A stretch of 64,000 bases of DNA, taken from positions 77,010,813-77,074,812 of the forward strand of contig OZ018320.1 of NCBI GenBank assembly GCA_963969495.1, in the 5' to 3' direction. A program made the position numbers and the translations under genes. Below, in pieces: positions 22,066 to 33,798 of this stretch. How positions within the stretch are numbered: position 1 is the stretch's first letter; the number at the start of each line of letters is the position of its first letter. Source of the DNA: Ceratothoa steindachneri (lineage: Eukaryota > Arthropoda > Malacostraca > Isopoda > Cymothoidae). Below the pieces are notes generated by a model that made no database searches, was not told the DNA's origin, and saw nothing but the letters and a program-made list of their open reading frames with translations.

Positions 22066-22543
22066 GAAAAACTCCCAAAGTATCACGTGAAGGTAGCTAA
22101 TGAATGCAATGTCCCGCAGGAAAAAATGAAAAGGTGTTTCCAAGTACTTTCGGCCCCTATTTTATTTTAATTTTTATTATTATTTTTTAATTTTTTAATT
22201 GTCACTGCTCTGTTTTGTACTTTGTATTTTTCCCCCTTTTGCTCATCGTGTCTTATAATCTCCCTCGTTAGGCTATCTCCATTTCTTTGAATCTGTTACC
22301 CTTTCCTTCGACTTACTTTGACCTTACTACCTTCTTCTTGTAATTCTTAATGTGTTTTTTTACCTTCCCCCTTCCCTCTTCCTCACTGGTGATTTCTTGT
22401 TTTTGAAGCGGTCTTTCATACTTTTCTTTCGTATATATACCTCTAATATAATACTATTTCTTGTAGTTATCCTTGATAAGGAACTTAATAAAGTTCGAAA
22501 GTACTTGGAAACACCTTTTCATTTTTTCCTGCGGGACATTGCA

Positions 22544-22547
<4 letters not shown>
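22063..22547. repeat. (TA)n-bracketed inverted repeat (P4)
   Basis: Arms of ~51 bp at 22,101-22,151 and 22,496-22,547 are nearly exact reverse complements (GAATGCAATGTCCCGCAGGA ... AAGTACTTTCG). The ~345-bp loop is pyrimidine-rich with no gene. The left edge next to (TA)n reads AAAACTCCCAAAGTATCACG, shared with P5. Just inside the right arm lies TTGATAA-GAACTT-AATA-AAGTTC-GAAA (22,473-22,500), a hammerhead-like layout with a perfect 6-bp stem. Confidence 0.85.
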
Positions 22548-22621
<74 letters not shown>

Positions 22622-22640
22622 CGTGTGTGTATGTGTAGGT
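22547..22640. repeat. (TA)n followed by (GT)n microsatellite
   Basis: About 32 TA units to 22,612, then an imperfect GT run. It forms the right border of palindrome P4. Confidence 0.97.
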
Positions 22641-23849
22641 GTGTGTTTAAGAAACCTCCTGACAAGCAGTCTTACCGAAATTCCAGGTTAGAAACGAATT
22701 CTTGCGAAGTTTCTTCTGTAAAGAAAAAAGAAAAAGAATATATATTTATACTAGGCCAGGTAAGTAGCGACCTCCTTAACTCGCTCGTGAGCGAGATAAT
22801 GAAATTCGAATAAAGATTAGAATGATAAACGATGGCATACCCGAAGGCCCCAGGGGCGTCATCGTAAAGGCGGGGATGCGGGTTTGTATAGTGTTTTATG
22901 CTAGGATATGTTGAATCTGGTGAAGTAAAAAGGACTAAGTGAAAACGAACAAGTCAAAAAATTGCTTAAAGGAAGCTGAAATAAATACAGAAATTCATAG
23001 ACGAGTCGCAAATAAATTGTAAAAAAAAATTAAACGTAAAATGTAACTTGGTGTGTTACCCGTTACACCTATTGCCTGGGTGGGAGACACTTTTGTTAGA
23101 AGCCCATTCTCTCCTATTTTGCTTGGCCCCCTGGGGGTACTCTGTTGTGTAGAGTTAAACCTAGTACTTGAGATGGCCCTTTTCCCGGGCCCGAGTGGCC
23201 CTCGGTAGTTTTTACTTATTTGGGGGTACCGGGGCTTTATTCCTTCTAGGCCCCTTCCACGTTTCCCCATTTCTTCGCCATTTTTCTATACACCCTCTTC
23301 TAATCCACTTTCCTGGTCGATTTTTCCATCCATTCACCGTTGGTCAGAGCCAGGAAGGAAGAAGGGTAAATCCCTCCCCCCCATTACATTTCTCCCCTTT
23401 TGTTTTTCCTTCGACTATCCAAGTCTCTGTATTCAATTCCTATCATTTTAGGCCAAATTCCAGTGGCAGACGATGGTGCAGACGTTTGCCCCCGGGTGCG
23501 AAAGATCGCCCGAAGGGTGCCCAGGCGGTCTTGCCGATACCCTATGCTCCCGCTCCGGATCGGGCAACCGGGGTAGGCGTTTAACGTTTGCGTCCCGAAT
23601 TAGAAAAAAATGAGTCACCATTCCTGATCATGAAAAAATGTATGGGCGGGGCTTACAACTAAGAAGGAAACAGTGAAAGGACGACGATTCACAATGAAGG
23701 GCGTTTTCCCTCTCCCAACTCTTGCGGTAAGGAAGCTCTCATTTTATCACCCCTTCTTCTCTGGGAACCACTCCCCACTCAAGTGGCTTCCGCTCTAATG
23801 TGGAGGTGCTCCCCCCCCCCCTTTAAGGAGAGTTTGCCAAGCGTCTTTG
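22641..23849. other. No gene recognised; possible LINE leader
   Basis: The first 400 bp is AT-rich and unassigned. 23,040-23,840 is pyrimidine- and GC-rich (GGGCCC, CCCCCC runs) and precedes a plus-strand gag relic. It may be the 5' UTR of that copy or of the second LINE type. No clear alignment by eye. Confidence 0.35.
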
Positions 23850-24600
23850 AGCTCGCCGGATTCAATCGGTTCTGCCCAAGTGCTTAGCGATCCTGCATTT
23901 TAGACACAAAAGGTGCGCCAATCAGCGTGGACAGATATTCCTAGTCTGAAGGATATGTTCAATCATGGCAAGGGGCTAGCTGCGTTTCTTAGTAGAGATC
24001 AAGGGTCTCCAATTTCTCAGAAGGGACCTTTTTTGTTAATGTGGCTAACCTTGCCAAGTGTGCCAAATTGAGTGGTATCATGACACTCAATGGCACATAG
24101 GTGGGGGGGTGACATCAGACATTACAATGAACTATGTAAAATAGGTAGTGTATACGAGGAAACTGGTGAACCACATCGCTGATGATATTACTGAAGAAGT
24201 GGCCAAGCAAGGGCGATGAGGGTCAAGCGAGTGTTCTAGAAGCAGGACGAGATTTTGCCCTTGCATTACCTCGGTTTTGCTGGCGGAGCTGAAGAGCGCA
24301 AGTCCTGCTATGGCCAATATTTGAGGCTCCGCCTCCCCCGTGGCCGCTTTGCTTTTTGCGAAGCGACCACGCTCCTCCCCCGTGTCGCTCAACTCGGAGG
24401 AAAATCGCCAGGGAGGTTGGCAATAGCCACGCGCTTGGGCACTTAAAAGATTGCCTCTCGAAAGTAAGGCAGCACGAAGGAAACCTCGCCTCCCTCGCAC
24501 TTTCCCGAAACTGGACCAAGTTCTGGCACTTGTCTCCTCCTCACAAAAGACAAGAAAACTCCAAACCCAACAGAAGAAAAGGCTCGCGTGTCGAACCTAA
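23850..24600 (+). pseudogene. LINE-1fam gag relic (copy E)
   Basis: Plus-strand fragments: LAGFNRF (for PAGFKRF), NMFNHGKGLAAFL (for NMIHQ.RALS), VNVANLAKCAKLSGIMTLNG (for ASNPSKVAMISALRTLDG), ITMNYVK, VYTRKLVNHIADDITEEVAK (for VYERKLVDYSIDDITLELAD). The order matches the gag RNA-binding core of the copies at 15.1-15.5 and 60.4-60.8 kb. The following 24,255-24,600 may be the degraded C-terminal region (RDFALALPRF). No EEP or RT follows, so ORF2 is deleted. Confidence 0.6.
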
Positions 24601-24769
24601 CCTTCTCCACTAAGACCTTGAGGGTGACGACACCGTCGTAATATTCCTCAGGCCTCAGGCTCCCTCCGTCTCCGAGCAGCCTGCAACTATCTCAATGACT
24701 ATCTTCTCTTTTGAAGTAGTCCCGGGTAATTTTTAATTTAAAGGTCATTTAGCACCAATGACACATCCG

Positions 24770-25420
24770 CCGAAATTATACACAAACCTATTTTTCGGCT
24801 ATTTTAATTAAAATAAAAATAAGAAAAACAAGAACGAAAACAAAACCCAACACCAAACAAGACAACACTACAAAGACATGCTCTGGCACTGGAGGGAGGC
24901 CCGTTATGCCCAAGTGAGCAGTCGCCAGATTGGCTCCTAAAATAATAATAAAAAACAACCGTTCCGGAGACCTGAATATGCAGCTAACATAGTACTAAGT
25001 ATTATTGAGGTCTGCTCCCTCCAAAAATACTGAATTGCCACACTCTATGCACAAATCCATCCCGAGTACAAGGGGCAAGGGATATCTAGCCCGCTCGTCC
25101 CAGTACCTGGAATGCTAGCATGCGCGTAGTTACCCCAGACCTGGATATTGAACAAGAATGTGCCGGAAAGTCTGTCGGACCAAGCAGTTGTTGCAGTAAG
25201 GTTTAGATGGTGCGTCCTGTGAGGAAGCACGACTCGAGTGCGACAGAAAACCAACTGAAGCCGTCCAGGGATTCGGGGGTGGGACCCCGGGAACATTCGT
25301 AGCGCAATAGCATGCAACTTTTGATTCCGTTCGGACATCTTCCCTTTTCTTTGCTAGACAGCCCGAAAGTCTGAATTGATTCCTGCTATGCAGTTAGGGT
25401 GGGGGAAAGCAAAAGGGTGG
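24770..25420 (-). mobile_element. LINE-1fam 3' UTR and ORF2 C-terminus, rearranged (copy F)
   Basis: 25,040-25,270 aligns with 10,510-10,760 (shared AACAAGAATGTGCCGGAAAGTCT / AACAAGAACGTGCCGAACAGTCT), so it is the end of ORF2 on the minus strand. 24,770-24,912 is the A-rich 3' UTR in the same orientation. Between them, 24,913-24,960 (CAGTCGCCAGATTGGCTCC then TAAAATAATAATAAAA) is the extreme 3' end in the opposite orientation. The element end has been inverted or two ends joined. Confidence 0.65.
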
Positions 25421-25629
25421 TCCAGGCGCCTATTCCTTGTAATTGATTAGACGTAGATTCTGTAAATAGTTGGCAGAAGCTGAAGATGTTAGTTTCAGCC
25501 CGTTACCCCTTCATCAGGCTACCAGAAGAGAACAAACAGTTTTCTCAACAGTCTCCAGGAGACGATGTTGGGTTTGTCTCACTCCCGGTGACAAAACTGG
25601 TAGAAAACGCCTTTGAGATGAATACACTA

Positions 25630-26420
25630 TCAATTTCAGGGGTCAAACCCGAGCTGAACTGATCGACGAGTTGAAGATCGATGTTTTTAATGTGGAAACA
25701 TTCATACCCCATTGTCCTAGAATCACTTCGTTTCCCTGCCTTGGAATGTTTCTGTGTTCTCTAGAAGCACACTCGAATTTTGGGTTGGAAGTGGTCGACG
25801 AACTATGACAACGATCAATCTCCCATCCAAATATCATTTAATTGACTACTGCAGTATAGCCCACTTTGGGAGTATTACACTCTTCTCTATCTTAATCGAG
25901 GAGTTTGGGTCGGTTGATGAGGCAATTGAGTTCTTCTCCCACACAATCATCGCCCTCGGGACTGAGTTATATTCCTCAAACCTCTGGCCTTTTGCACGCC
26001 TTCCGCTTGCCTGGTGGTCGGCCAAGTGTGAAATATCCCTCAAATAGAAACAATATGCCTATAGAAGCTAGGAGCGCCGTCCGATCAATTTCATCCTTAA
26101 GGGAATTTCCCTGAGGGTCCTGGAGGACGATTCTGATTAGTTTCGAAGCACGCGTCTCTCAATGGGAGGACTCCCTCTTGCGGATATGTGCAAGCGTGCC
26201 AAAAGGATTCGGAGTAAATTCTTAAAACCCACACCCACACACTCTCTCGTCATCTAGGAAGACGGGCTCGCCATTGCGGTCCCGACGTCCGGGGTTGAGT
26301 TCTTCGCGACCGCTTTCTCCGCATTCTCCAACCGGGATGCTATTTCACCAGCGCGGTCCACGAGGGTCTCCGCCAGGACTTCACTTCCAGAGGCAGAAAA
26401 CCCTGAGGGAGGCGGGCCTT
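25630..26420 (+). pseudogene. LINE-1fam EEP/RT junction fragment (copy H)
   Basis: Plus-strand frames encode LIDELKIDVFNVETFIPHCP (end of EEP), DHYDNDQSPIQISF-like sequence around 25,805-25,850, then the linker (FGSVDEAIEFFSHTIIALG) and residues of the segment before RT. It aligns with 62,090-62,930 of the plus-strand copy. It ends near 26,420 without RT motifs. Orientation is opposite to the adjacent copy F. Confidence 0.65.
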
Positions 26421-27383
26421 CCCTGAGTCACTGACCATACCTTTTTGTTATTGTTGTTGGTTATAGTTTATTGGGTTATATATCTTCCACATCATTTTCA
26501 CTTTTATACCTTTACAACTTTATTCACACATCTGTCCTTCTAAACCTTCGGCGAGAGATGCCCTCGTTGGGTTTTGCTTTAAATTGTGAGGGAAAAGATG
26601 ATGCAGGGCGGAGGTTACGGTAAAATTCCGCGGAGAAAACGCATACTTCACATCTTACTTCAGCGAAGGCGCCGAGGCTACTGTTTATTTGTGAATGAGG
26701 AAGAAAATATAAGTGGCAGAAGAAGACGGGGGGGGGGGGAGGAGAAGTGAGGGGGGGCTTCCCCCATGAAATTGTAGTTTAAATGATCCATTTTTGATTC
26801 AAAGGGAATAAGCGACGACAAATTTTGGAAAGGTCATAAAGAAATTTTGTAGTGAAAACACTACTTGTTACTTAAAACTAAAGAAACCATCGCAGGCCTC
26901 TCCAAAATAAAGTTCGTGAGAAGAGGTTAATAGTGTGTGTAAACATGGAGGAAGGTGTATAGAAGCCATATAATCCGATTGGCCTAAAGAAGGAACTACG
27001 AGGAGCGCTAGGAACCAGGAGAGTTTGCAATTTTTCATAACCTGCTCAACCTATAGAATTAAGGGCGATCACATAGACCGATTCGGAAGGGCGCGCAATA
27101 ATATAGATGTCAGCTATAGCATGGTTTACCACCTGAACTCCATTTGGGAGGGAAATACTACGGGGTGCAGTCAATTGCCTGTCCCCTGTCCCCTCCTTCA
27201 AAGTACGAGATTACCGCATTTGTGGTGAACGGTATTCTATAAATCCACCTTTGCTGCACCGGGCTGTAACTCGATACCTGAATTCCCTGTGTAAACTAAC
27301 CACACTTCGAAGACAGAGACGGTCTCAACCTGCGAATTCCAAATTTAAAATGGGAGGGCGGGGGTGCTACATGGGCGTTCGGC
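26421..27383. other. No gene recognised
   Basis: AT-rich start with a GTTATTGTTGTTGG stretch, a G run at 26,729-26,740 and otherwise unremarkable sequence. No frame resembles a family I know. Confidence 0.4.
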
Positions 27384-27527
27384 TCCGCCTGAAGTCATAC
27401 TTGAAGCTCTAGAAGAGCAGGAAGAGAGACGGAAGCAGGTTGTACTGGAAGCATTTCCAATGGGCAACGCTGAAGAATACGGGATTAGTGAGCCCCCTCA
27501 CAAGTGGCTCTCTAACGCCCTGTACAG
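27384..27527 (+). pseudogene. Possible LINE ORF1-like coiled-coil fragment
   Basis: A short open stretch encodes EVILEALEEQEERRKQVVLE followed by AFPMGNAEEYGISEPPHKW. A run of Glu/Arg leading into a VVLEAFP-type strand is reminiscent of the coiled-coil to RRM boundary of LINE ORF1 proteins (ERRRKNVVIFGLPE-like). The match is loose and the frame ends at TGA. It could equally be chance. Confidence 0.25.
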
Positions 27528-27693
27528 GTGACCCTCGTGAAACGAAGTGGGATGGAAGCCGTCATGACGCAAAAGGGAAGCAGACTCAGCAGTTTTCGGC
27601 ATCGCTCGCGAAATCTATCAGTAATTTGGGATGGACACACCTGCATGTTTGAAAGATAACAAGAGCGAACAAAAGTATGAATATCTGGTACGA

Positions 27694-27745
27694 TGTATTA
27701 TTATTATTGACAATAATAATAATAACAATAGTGATAATAATAATC
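27694..27745. repeat. Imperfect (TTA/AAT)n microsatellite
   Basis: ATTATTATTATT runs into AATAATAATAATAAC and further AAT units, giving a short inverted pair of trinucleotide tracts. Confidence 0.85.
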
Positions 27746-28889
27746 CAACATTTTCCCACGCTGTGAAAATGTGTATGTCGTTGTATTCGTGAGCGGATAC
27801 CTTCGCTGCAGAGAATGCAGTCTACTTACGTTGCAGGCGGCCAGATAGATAGACCAGCTGCAGAGGGCTAATAAGAGGTGACTGCGTGAGGAAATTAATG
27901 GTTAGCCAAAGGGAAAATTTAAATACCAGCTTTCATTCAAGGTTAATGAAAGCTTAAAAACAAAAATAAACTTTCATTACACTAATAATGCTAATTATGG
28001 AAATGTCTACAAAGACAAATGAATGGGAGAATAATGTCGCTTCCAATGGAATAATTAATGTTGGTAAACACTGGGGAGTCCAATTAAAGGGTCGGGAGGA
28101 GGATACAAGGTGGTGAGGAAAAAAGAGGGGATTAGCCCGAAAAGGGGGTAAAGGGGTTTTGCCTTGACGGCTTGATTCTTGGTGATAGGAGCAATTCTTA
28201 GGAGGCAAACTAATCTTGCGGCTCGAGGGGCGTTTTACTCTTGACGGAGTGGTCGGAATTACCTGGAGCGCGAGTAAGGTAATTTTCAGGCTGGGTGAGA
28301 CACACTCGAATTGGGATGAATAATCTCAGACGAGGGGCGAGGTTTCCTTGACGGGATGAAAAGAGTAGTTCACGCAATTCTCCAAAGAAAAAGTAGTTTC
28401 ACGAATTTGCCGATTGACTGTGGCCAAACTCATGACAATATGTCTAGCCGACGAGACCTAACTCCGAGGTTTGACTCGAGACGAGGGGCTGTATCTTCGC
28501 GAAAGGGCGGGCGGTACTCTCTGACGAGTAACGGGTGACCTTAGGTTAAATATACTGATGGCTTCCTCGCTAGAAAGCCTCCAGGCATGGCAGTCTCTTG
28601 GGAGTAACCATTGGCGTCAGTCTCTTTAGGCCCAGACGAGATAAGACGACCGAGTAAGCTTCTTCTCTTGTCGACCCTGGCCTCCAGGCTGGGGAGGGTC
28701 GGAAAAATGCGTCTCAGCGGGGGATAGGCCGACTGATCAAACACAGGTGTTACCAGCCGCTTTGAAGTTCTCTCACGCGAGAGTAGTTCTCTTTCATTGC
28801 GTTTAGAGATCTAGCTTAGGCCCACGTGATCTCTGCTTGAAGGGGGGGGGGCACTCAAGGTTGACCTTAGGGTTCGTTCCCTTGCAGTG
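27746..28889. other. No gene recognised
   Basis: Contains GC-rich phrases that recur loosely (GACGAGGGGC at about 28,329 and 28,479) but no clear repeat unit and no convincing coding frame. Confidence 0.4.
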
Positions 28890-29130
28890 TAAAATGCGTA
28901 TAGCCCAAATTTAAAGCCAAAACCTTTTTTTTTAAATCTACAAAGGCATGTTCGGGCACTAAGGGAGGCACGCTCCCTCCAAGGCTCGGGCATGCACCCT
29001 AAAACCCACAAAGGATAACTACAATGGAGGAAGCCAGCCTCTCCAAGAACTCAACCCATCTACAATCAGAAAAGGACGAGCCCGTCCCAAGCATTCGTGC
29101 AGAATCTCTATGGCAATATTTGCCTAGAGA
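28890..29130 (-). mobile_element. LINE-1fam 3' UTR fragment (copy K)
   Basis: CTACAAAGGCATGTTCGGGCA followed by CTAAGGGAGGCACG aligns with 24,872-24,912 (CTACAAAGACATGCTCTGGC then ACTGGAGGGAGGCCCG). AATGGAGGAAGCCAGCCTCT at 29,022 aligns with the start of the same UTR in the 188-1,228 copy. Only the 3' UTR is kept. Confidence 0.5.
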
Positions 29131-32100
29131 GTTATTTAATTAATCCGCATATACGAGCGACGAGATCTAATGATTTCTATACGAAGCGTTAAAACTCATC
29201 TTCCACGTATACAAAATGGTTCCACCGCTACAAAAAAAAAACCCATTCCAAACGATGATGGTTCAGAAGATAAAAATCATTTATCATCCAGCAAAGCTTC
29301 ACATTAAGTTAAGAGGTAAATGTACATAACTTCGAAATTGAGATAGGTTTGGTGAAATTGGCACTAGTTTGTCGGGTTATGTTAGCTTCATATTACTCAG
29401 TTTTAGGAGATAAGTTTACGGGATAGAAGTTTGGTTCTCCATGGTTCTCAGTCAGATTCTTTCAAATTTGGTACTTATTTCAATAGAAAGTTACTCGTTC
29501 TGAATATTCACTCACCCTAAAACCCAAATTTCTTCCGATTTCTCCATGAATGTGGTGAGAGGAACAAAGATGTTGGTTGGGAAAAATGGTAAAATGAGTG
29601 ATTTGCGACGGAAATAAGGAACGAATTTTAAAGAATTCGAACAAGAAGCATGCATAAGAAAAATCTAAATTCAATTATGTAGCCTAGTTGTTAAATTAAA
29701 TTTACCTTAAAATGGTGGTCAAAGAAGATCAAAAAGTGGTTAATGTTTAGAAAACCGTAATCGCTTAAAAACATTTAATCACTCCTATTGTGTCAAGCAT
29801 ATTTTTGCAAATCCATTTATAGAAAATTTATGGAGCGGTCGATGTTACTATTAATATTAATAACAGTTTGAATTTCAATATTTTTCTCTTCCTTAATTGT
29901 GATGACGTCACAGTGGAGAGGTATTTTGCAAATAAATTGGTAAAGTGACGTCACATTGTTTATATAATATTGACCTAACTTACTTCCTCATCCTTTTTCC
30001 CATTTACCTGTTTTGGATTGGACAGTTTGCGTTATGACTTGAAGGGGATGTTAATTATATTTCGAAGACCTCTTAAAAGAGGTTCACAGTGCATTGGAAA
30101 TTTTCTTGAGGTTATTTATCCCAATTTGATCTTCATTTTTGGTGGTGGTAAGGCGAAATGCGGCAAAAATCGGGACTTGTGTGTTTTAGAGTTGCTTGTA
30201 CTACGAGTTGATTACAAAAATTCGGGGGCTGGGGTGGAACCTCCCACCTATAAGGGGATGGTTATGGTGGGGAGAAGCCCTCCCTTGTTAGATAGGTACA
30301 AAAGGTATCTATAGTTTAACAAACTGGTAATTTTAAAATTGAAGATTAGGGTATGTTAGCTCAGGTTATTTTTTCTCTAACTATTTGTTTGTGCTTTGTT
30401 CAAATCTGTTCTTCATCTTTGTCTGTCGTTTAGCGAAATGTGCCAAAATCGAGGTTTACTTCGATTCTGACCAAATCGGTATAAAACTGTTTTCCCGTTT
30501 TTCGCCTTCCGAGTGCCAAAAAGGAACAGATTTGTACAGGAAAAAGTAATAAAATGTAAAAACAAATAAATGATTAAGGTAAAGTAAATAATAACCTCAA
30601 AATGGAACTGGTGGTGCTGAAAATAAGACAATTGTGTTCATACAACTTTCATCATCGATGGGGATTTAGGTAAAGCATTGATCGATTAAATACTTGGAAG
30701 AAAATATGTATCGGGAAAGAATACGAAGAATAGTATAAAATATAGTTTATATTATAGTCATCAATGAATTTCAAATAGGATTAAAGTAATTTGGGGATTT
30801 GAAACACTCTTAAGAAAGCTTTTGAGAGAGAAGTCAAATTAACAAAAAGGCGAACTTACTGCACTTAAAACCGAGAGTCTGTCGCGATGACGCATCCAGG
30901 AGTGGAGACCCACCTAGTCCATTTGGTGCCGTGGGGACGCTCCTGGCGGACGTTTCTTCAAAGCATAGGGTAAATAGGCAGAACCAAAAGATACCCAGAA
31001 AATGCCCAATCCTGGCAGAATTGACACCTGCCATTACTAAAATCCTCGTCGAACGGTACAAAGCAAACTCTTTTCCGGATGTCAGACAAACACCGACTAA
31101 TCAGAGGTTCTCGATACTCCACTTGCGACCTCGGCCTCGATCGGGTGCCGAGTGAATGAGCTACGTTATGGGAAAAAAAATACAAGCCACTGTCTTTCGT
31201 TCACTCACACACGTCGACGCAATGCCCGCACACAGGATGAAGTTCAAGCTCACACTAAAAAGTTTAAATGCATAAATCTTTGTTAATGTTTTGTTTGGTG
31301 TTTCTTTAGCCTCATTTGTTTTCATTTCTCATATCTTCATCTATCTGTTTATAGATTTCAATGTTTTTGTTTTCTTATTTTAACAATTAATTCAAGTTCT
31401 CAGACCTTATGTACATCCCCGGTCTGGCCTGGGGGTGAGATTTGGTTTGCCCCCGATTCCCGTTGTGGCCTTATTTTTGACAAGGGGAAAGTGCCCTGGA
31501 TAAGAAGAGTAGGCAACTGTGAAACGAGAGGCAGCGCTTGTCTTCCAAATAAACAACTTGCGGGAGGGATAAAGAGACACACGGAGTGTGTATCTTCCTA
31601 ATTAATACTTTTAAATTTGTATATTGTTCGCATGTAAGACAGCAATCGCGGGATAACGGGGGGGTAGGGGGTTTGTATGAATTGGAGTCGCTCTGTCTGT
31701 TGTCATCTTTGGTGGATACTTTTCTTTATGTTATTACTTCCCTCTCCGCCTATTCTCCACTCGACCCCCTAATTGGCTTTTTGTCAAGTCATTTTATGCC
31801 CCCCCCTCCCTTCTCCACTAACGTAGCAGGAAGCCCCGAGGGTTTCATTCCCCCAAAATTCACCTTATTTCACACCTGCTGCCTCCTGGTGGATCCCGTG
31901 CGGCGAGACTCGAGGATCGTTGGGTCGAGCGAGACCGTTAGAATTATCAGGCGGCTCTACCGATTTGGGCGACCAATGACCTCTCCCGAGGGCATACCCG
32001 TTTCTCGTCACCAATATTTGCTAAGGCAAATGGCTAGAGCTTTGGTTGTAATTGCATGGCCGTCACTCATGCAAACATAAATTACATATTACATCCCCCC

Positions 32101-32921
32101 AAACAACACACAAATCAGCAAAATAAAGTGGGTCAGATCGACCGCATTTCTTCTTTTTTTTAATTTAAGTCGAAAACAAACAAGTTTTTGAGGAAAAATC
32201 CCCGTTTTCTGTTAAAAACAGCGAGAGATCGAAGTAGTAAGTTACGGTTTCGAATGGATCATTTTAGATCTGCTAGAACGGGCGCTTAAAACTTGATCTT
32301 CCTTGGTGGTGATTAGGGTGTCCCCCAGGGTGCTTTAAGAAGCGAGCGGTGTCATTCATTGATTTACACTAACCGCACCACCTCTTATATTTTACCAATA
32401 AATAAAGCTCTAAATCCTCTTCCCACAGAAATTGAGTCAGTTGAGAATGCATCCAAGGGTGTTGTGGGCTCAGCACTGAATGAATCCTCAGCATAACCGA
32501 TGAAACTCGTTAGAGGCGAAATATATGAAATCAAAAAATATTTCAGCATTGAAAGAGATTTCTAGAAATTCAAGGTCAAGAGGGGCCTTGTTTAATAGAC
32601 GAGAAAATCTTGACACATTCCAAAATAATCGAAACCCTTCCTTCGAGAAATACAGGGGGACACAAAAAAAACAAACGGTGGCCCAACTTTCAATAGGCTT
32701 CATTTCTTAATGTTTCATAGAGTTAATGCAACCTATCAGAAGTTGGCACCTATTTTGGGGTGGATAACCCTGTATATACGCGTATGTTTGCAACTTTATA
32801 GCCAAACCTAAGTAATCAGCTTGCGAACAGGAGGGGGTCCTTTGCAAAATAAGAATAAATCCTAATTCACCAACACTCCATTGAATGTAAAACTGAAATA
32901 TCAATTAATAATTTTAAAAAT
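29131..32921. other. No gene recognised; 3.8 kb unassigned
   Basis: Mostly AT-rich. Short ORFs on both strands (for example 31,586-32,080 and 30,931-31,155 on plus) show no motif I can name. There is a pair of TGACGTCAC elements at 29,904 and 29,944, and loosely duplicated phrases near 30,120 and 30,400. If a host exon exists in this window, this is the likeliest place, but the sequence does not show it. Confidence 0.45.
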
Positions 32922-33234
32922 TTAGGGCGGGAGTACACGAGCGACGCTGTGGCGCCACGTCGTCGCGTTGGTGTGTGTCTCGAGTGTGGCACTGTGGATT
33001 CCCATTGTTTAGAAGCCACGCCGCGCACACGAGCGTCTGTGGCGAGTGGTCGCTGATCCCCGCCACAGAGTGGCGCGGCTCTGTGTCGAGGACCCGCATA
33101 CACGAACGACTGTGGCTGAGCGACGGCCGCGTGCTGCCTGGCAGTCACATATTTAACGTTGAGTAGTTCACAAATGACACATTTTACTATACCATGGCTA
33201 CACTCGATCTATATATAGATTTATTATTGAATTC

Positions 33235-33385
33235 ATGAATATACTTAAGAGGTATAAGCAACATCCAAAACTTGCTAATCAACAATATTTCCCTCCACAA
33301 CATAATTTCTTCCCAGGTCCAAGTTCATCAATGAGTCATGCACCACACAATTTCTACCCTAATATCGTGCATTCACAATCAACAG
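33235..33385 (+). pseudogene. Harbinger second-ORF fragment, 5' part (Pro/Gln-rich)
   Basis: The open frame from ATG at 33,235 reads MNILKRYKQHPKLANQQYFP and then HNFFPGPSSSMSHAPHNFYP, a low-complexity Gln/Pro/His/Asn tail. It runs straight into the (CATAA)n tail of the LINE at 33,386 and appears to resume at 37,994. Harbinger elements usually encode a second DNA-binding protein (Myb/SANT or MADF type) with such a tail. The DNA-binding domain itself is not visible, so the identity is inferred from context. Confidence 0.5.
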
Positions 33386-33566
33386 CATAACATAACATAA
33401 CATAATTTCACGGATGACAAAAGCCACAAGGGCCTATCAAAGGTCATCCGCATCCGTCAAAACCCACCCACAAAAAGCACCATCGCCAGGGAAAGACAAA
33501 ATCAAAGTCCCCCACAATATAATATAACAGATGACAAAAGCCACAAGGGCCCATCATAGGTCATCC
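33386..33566 (-). repeat. Doubled CR1-group LINE 3' terminus: stem-loops and (TTATG)n tail
   Basis: On the plus strand, (CATAA)4 at 33,386-33,405 is followed by CGGATGAC...GTCATCCG (33,411-33,450), an 8-bp stem with a 24-nt loop. A second copy, GATGAC...GTCATC with the same loop, lies at 33,530-33,566 after an AATAT-rich run. On the transcript strand the stem-loop directly precedes the pentamer tail, the arrangement used by CR1/L2-type RTs to recognise their RNA. Confidence 0.8.
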
Positions 33567-33798
33567 GAGTCAAACGGCCTCTTTTTTAAGGCACCCAAAC
33601 TCCCAAGAAAACTACATCCAGAGGATTGCGTCCAGAAACAAGGGTATCACCAATCAAGGCTTGTCAAGAACTAAATCATGCAGCTATAGATATATACAAA
33701 CAATACTAATATATAAAAAACTTAGGAACCATCACAACCTTCCCTCCCCATAAACTCATCCAATCTACTCTTAAATACATTTAAATTTGGACTACCTA

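Noticed and set aside
30931..31155. Possible host exon with Pro-rich, Arg-rich end
   Set aside because: No splice sites, no homologue recognised, and overlapping frames of equal length on the other strand.
31586..32080. 164-codon plus-strand ORF
   Set aside because: No family resemblance, low-complexity stretches, and no promoter, splice or codon-use support. Could be chance in an unassigned region.
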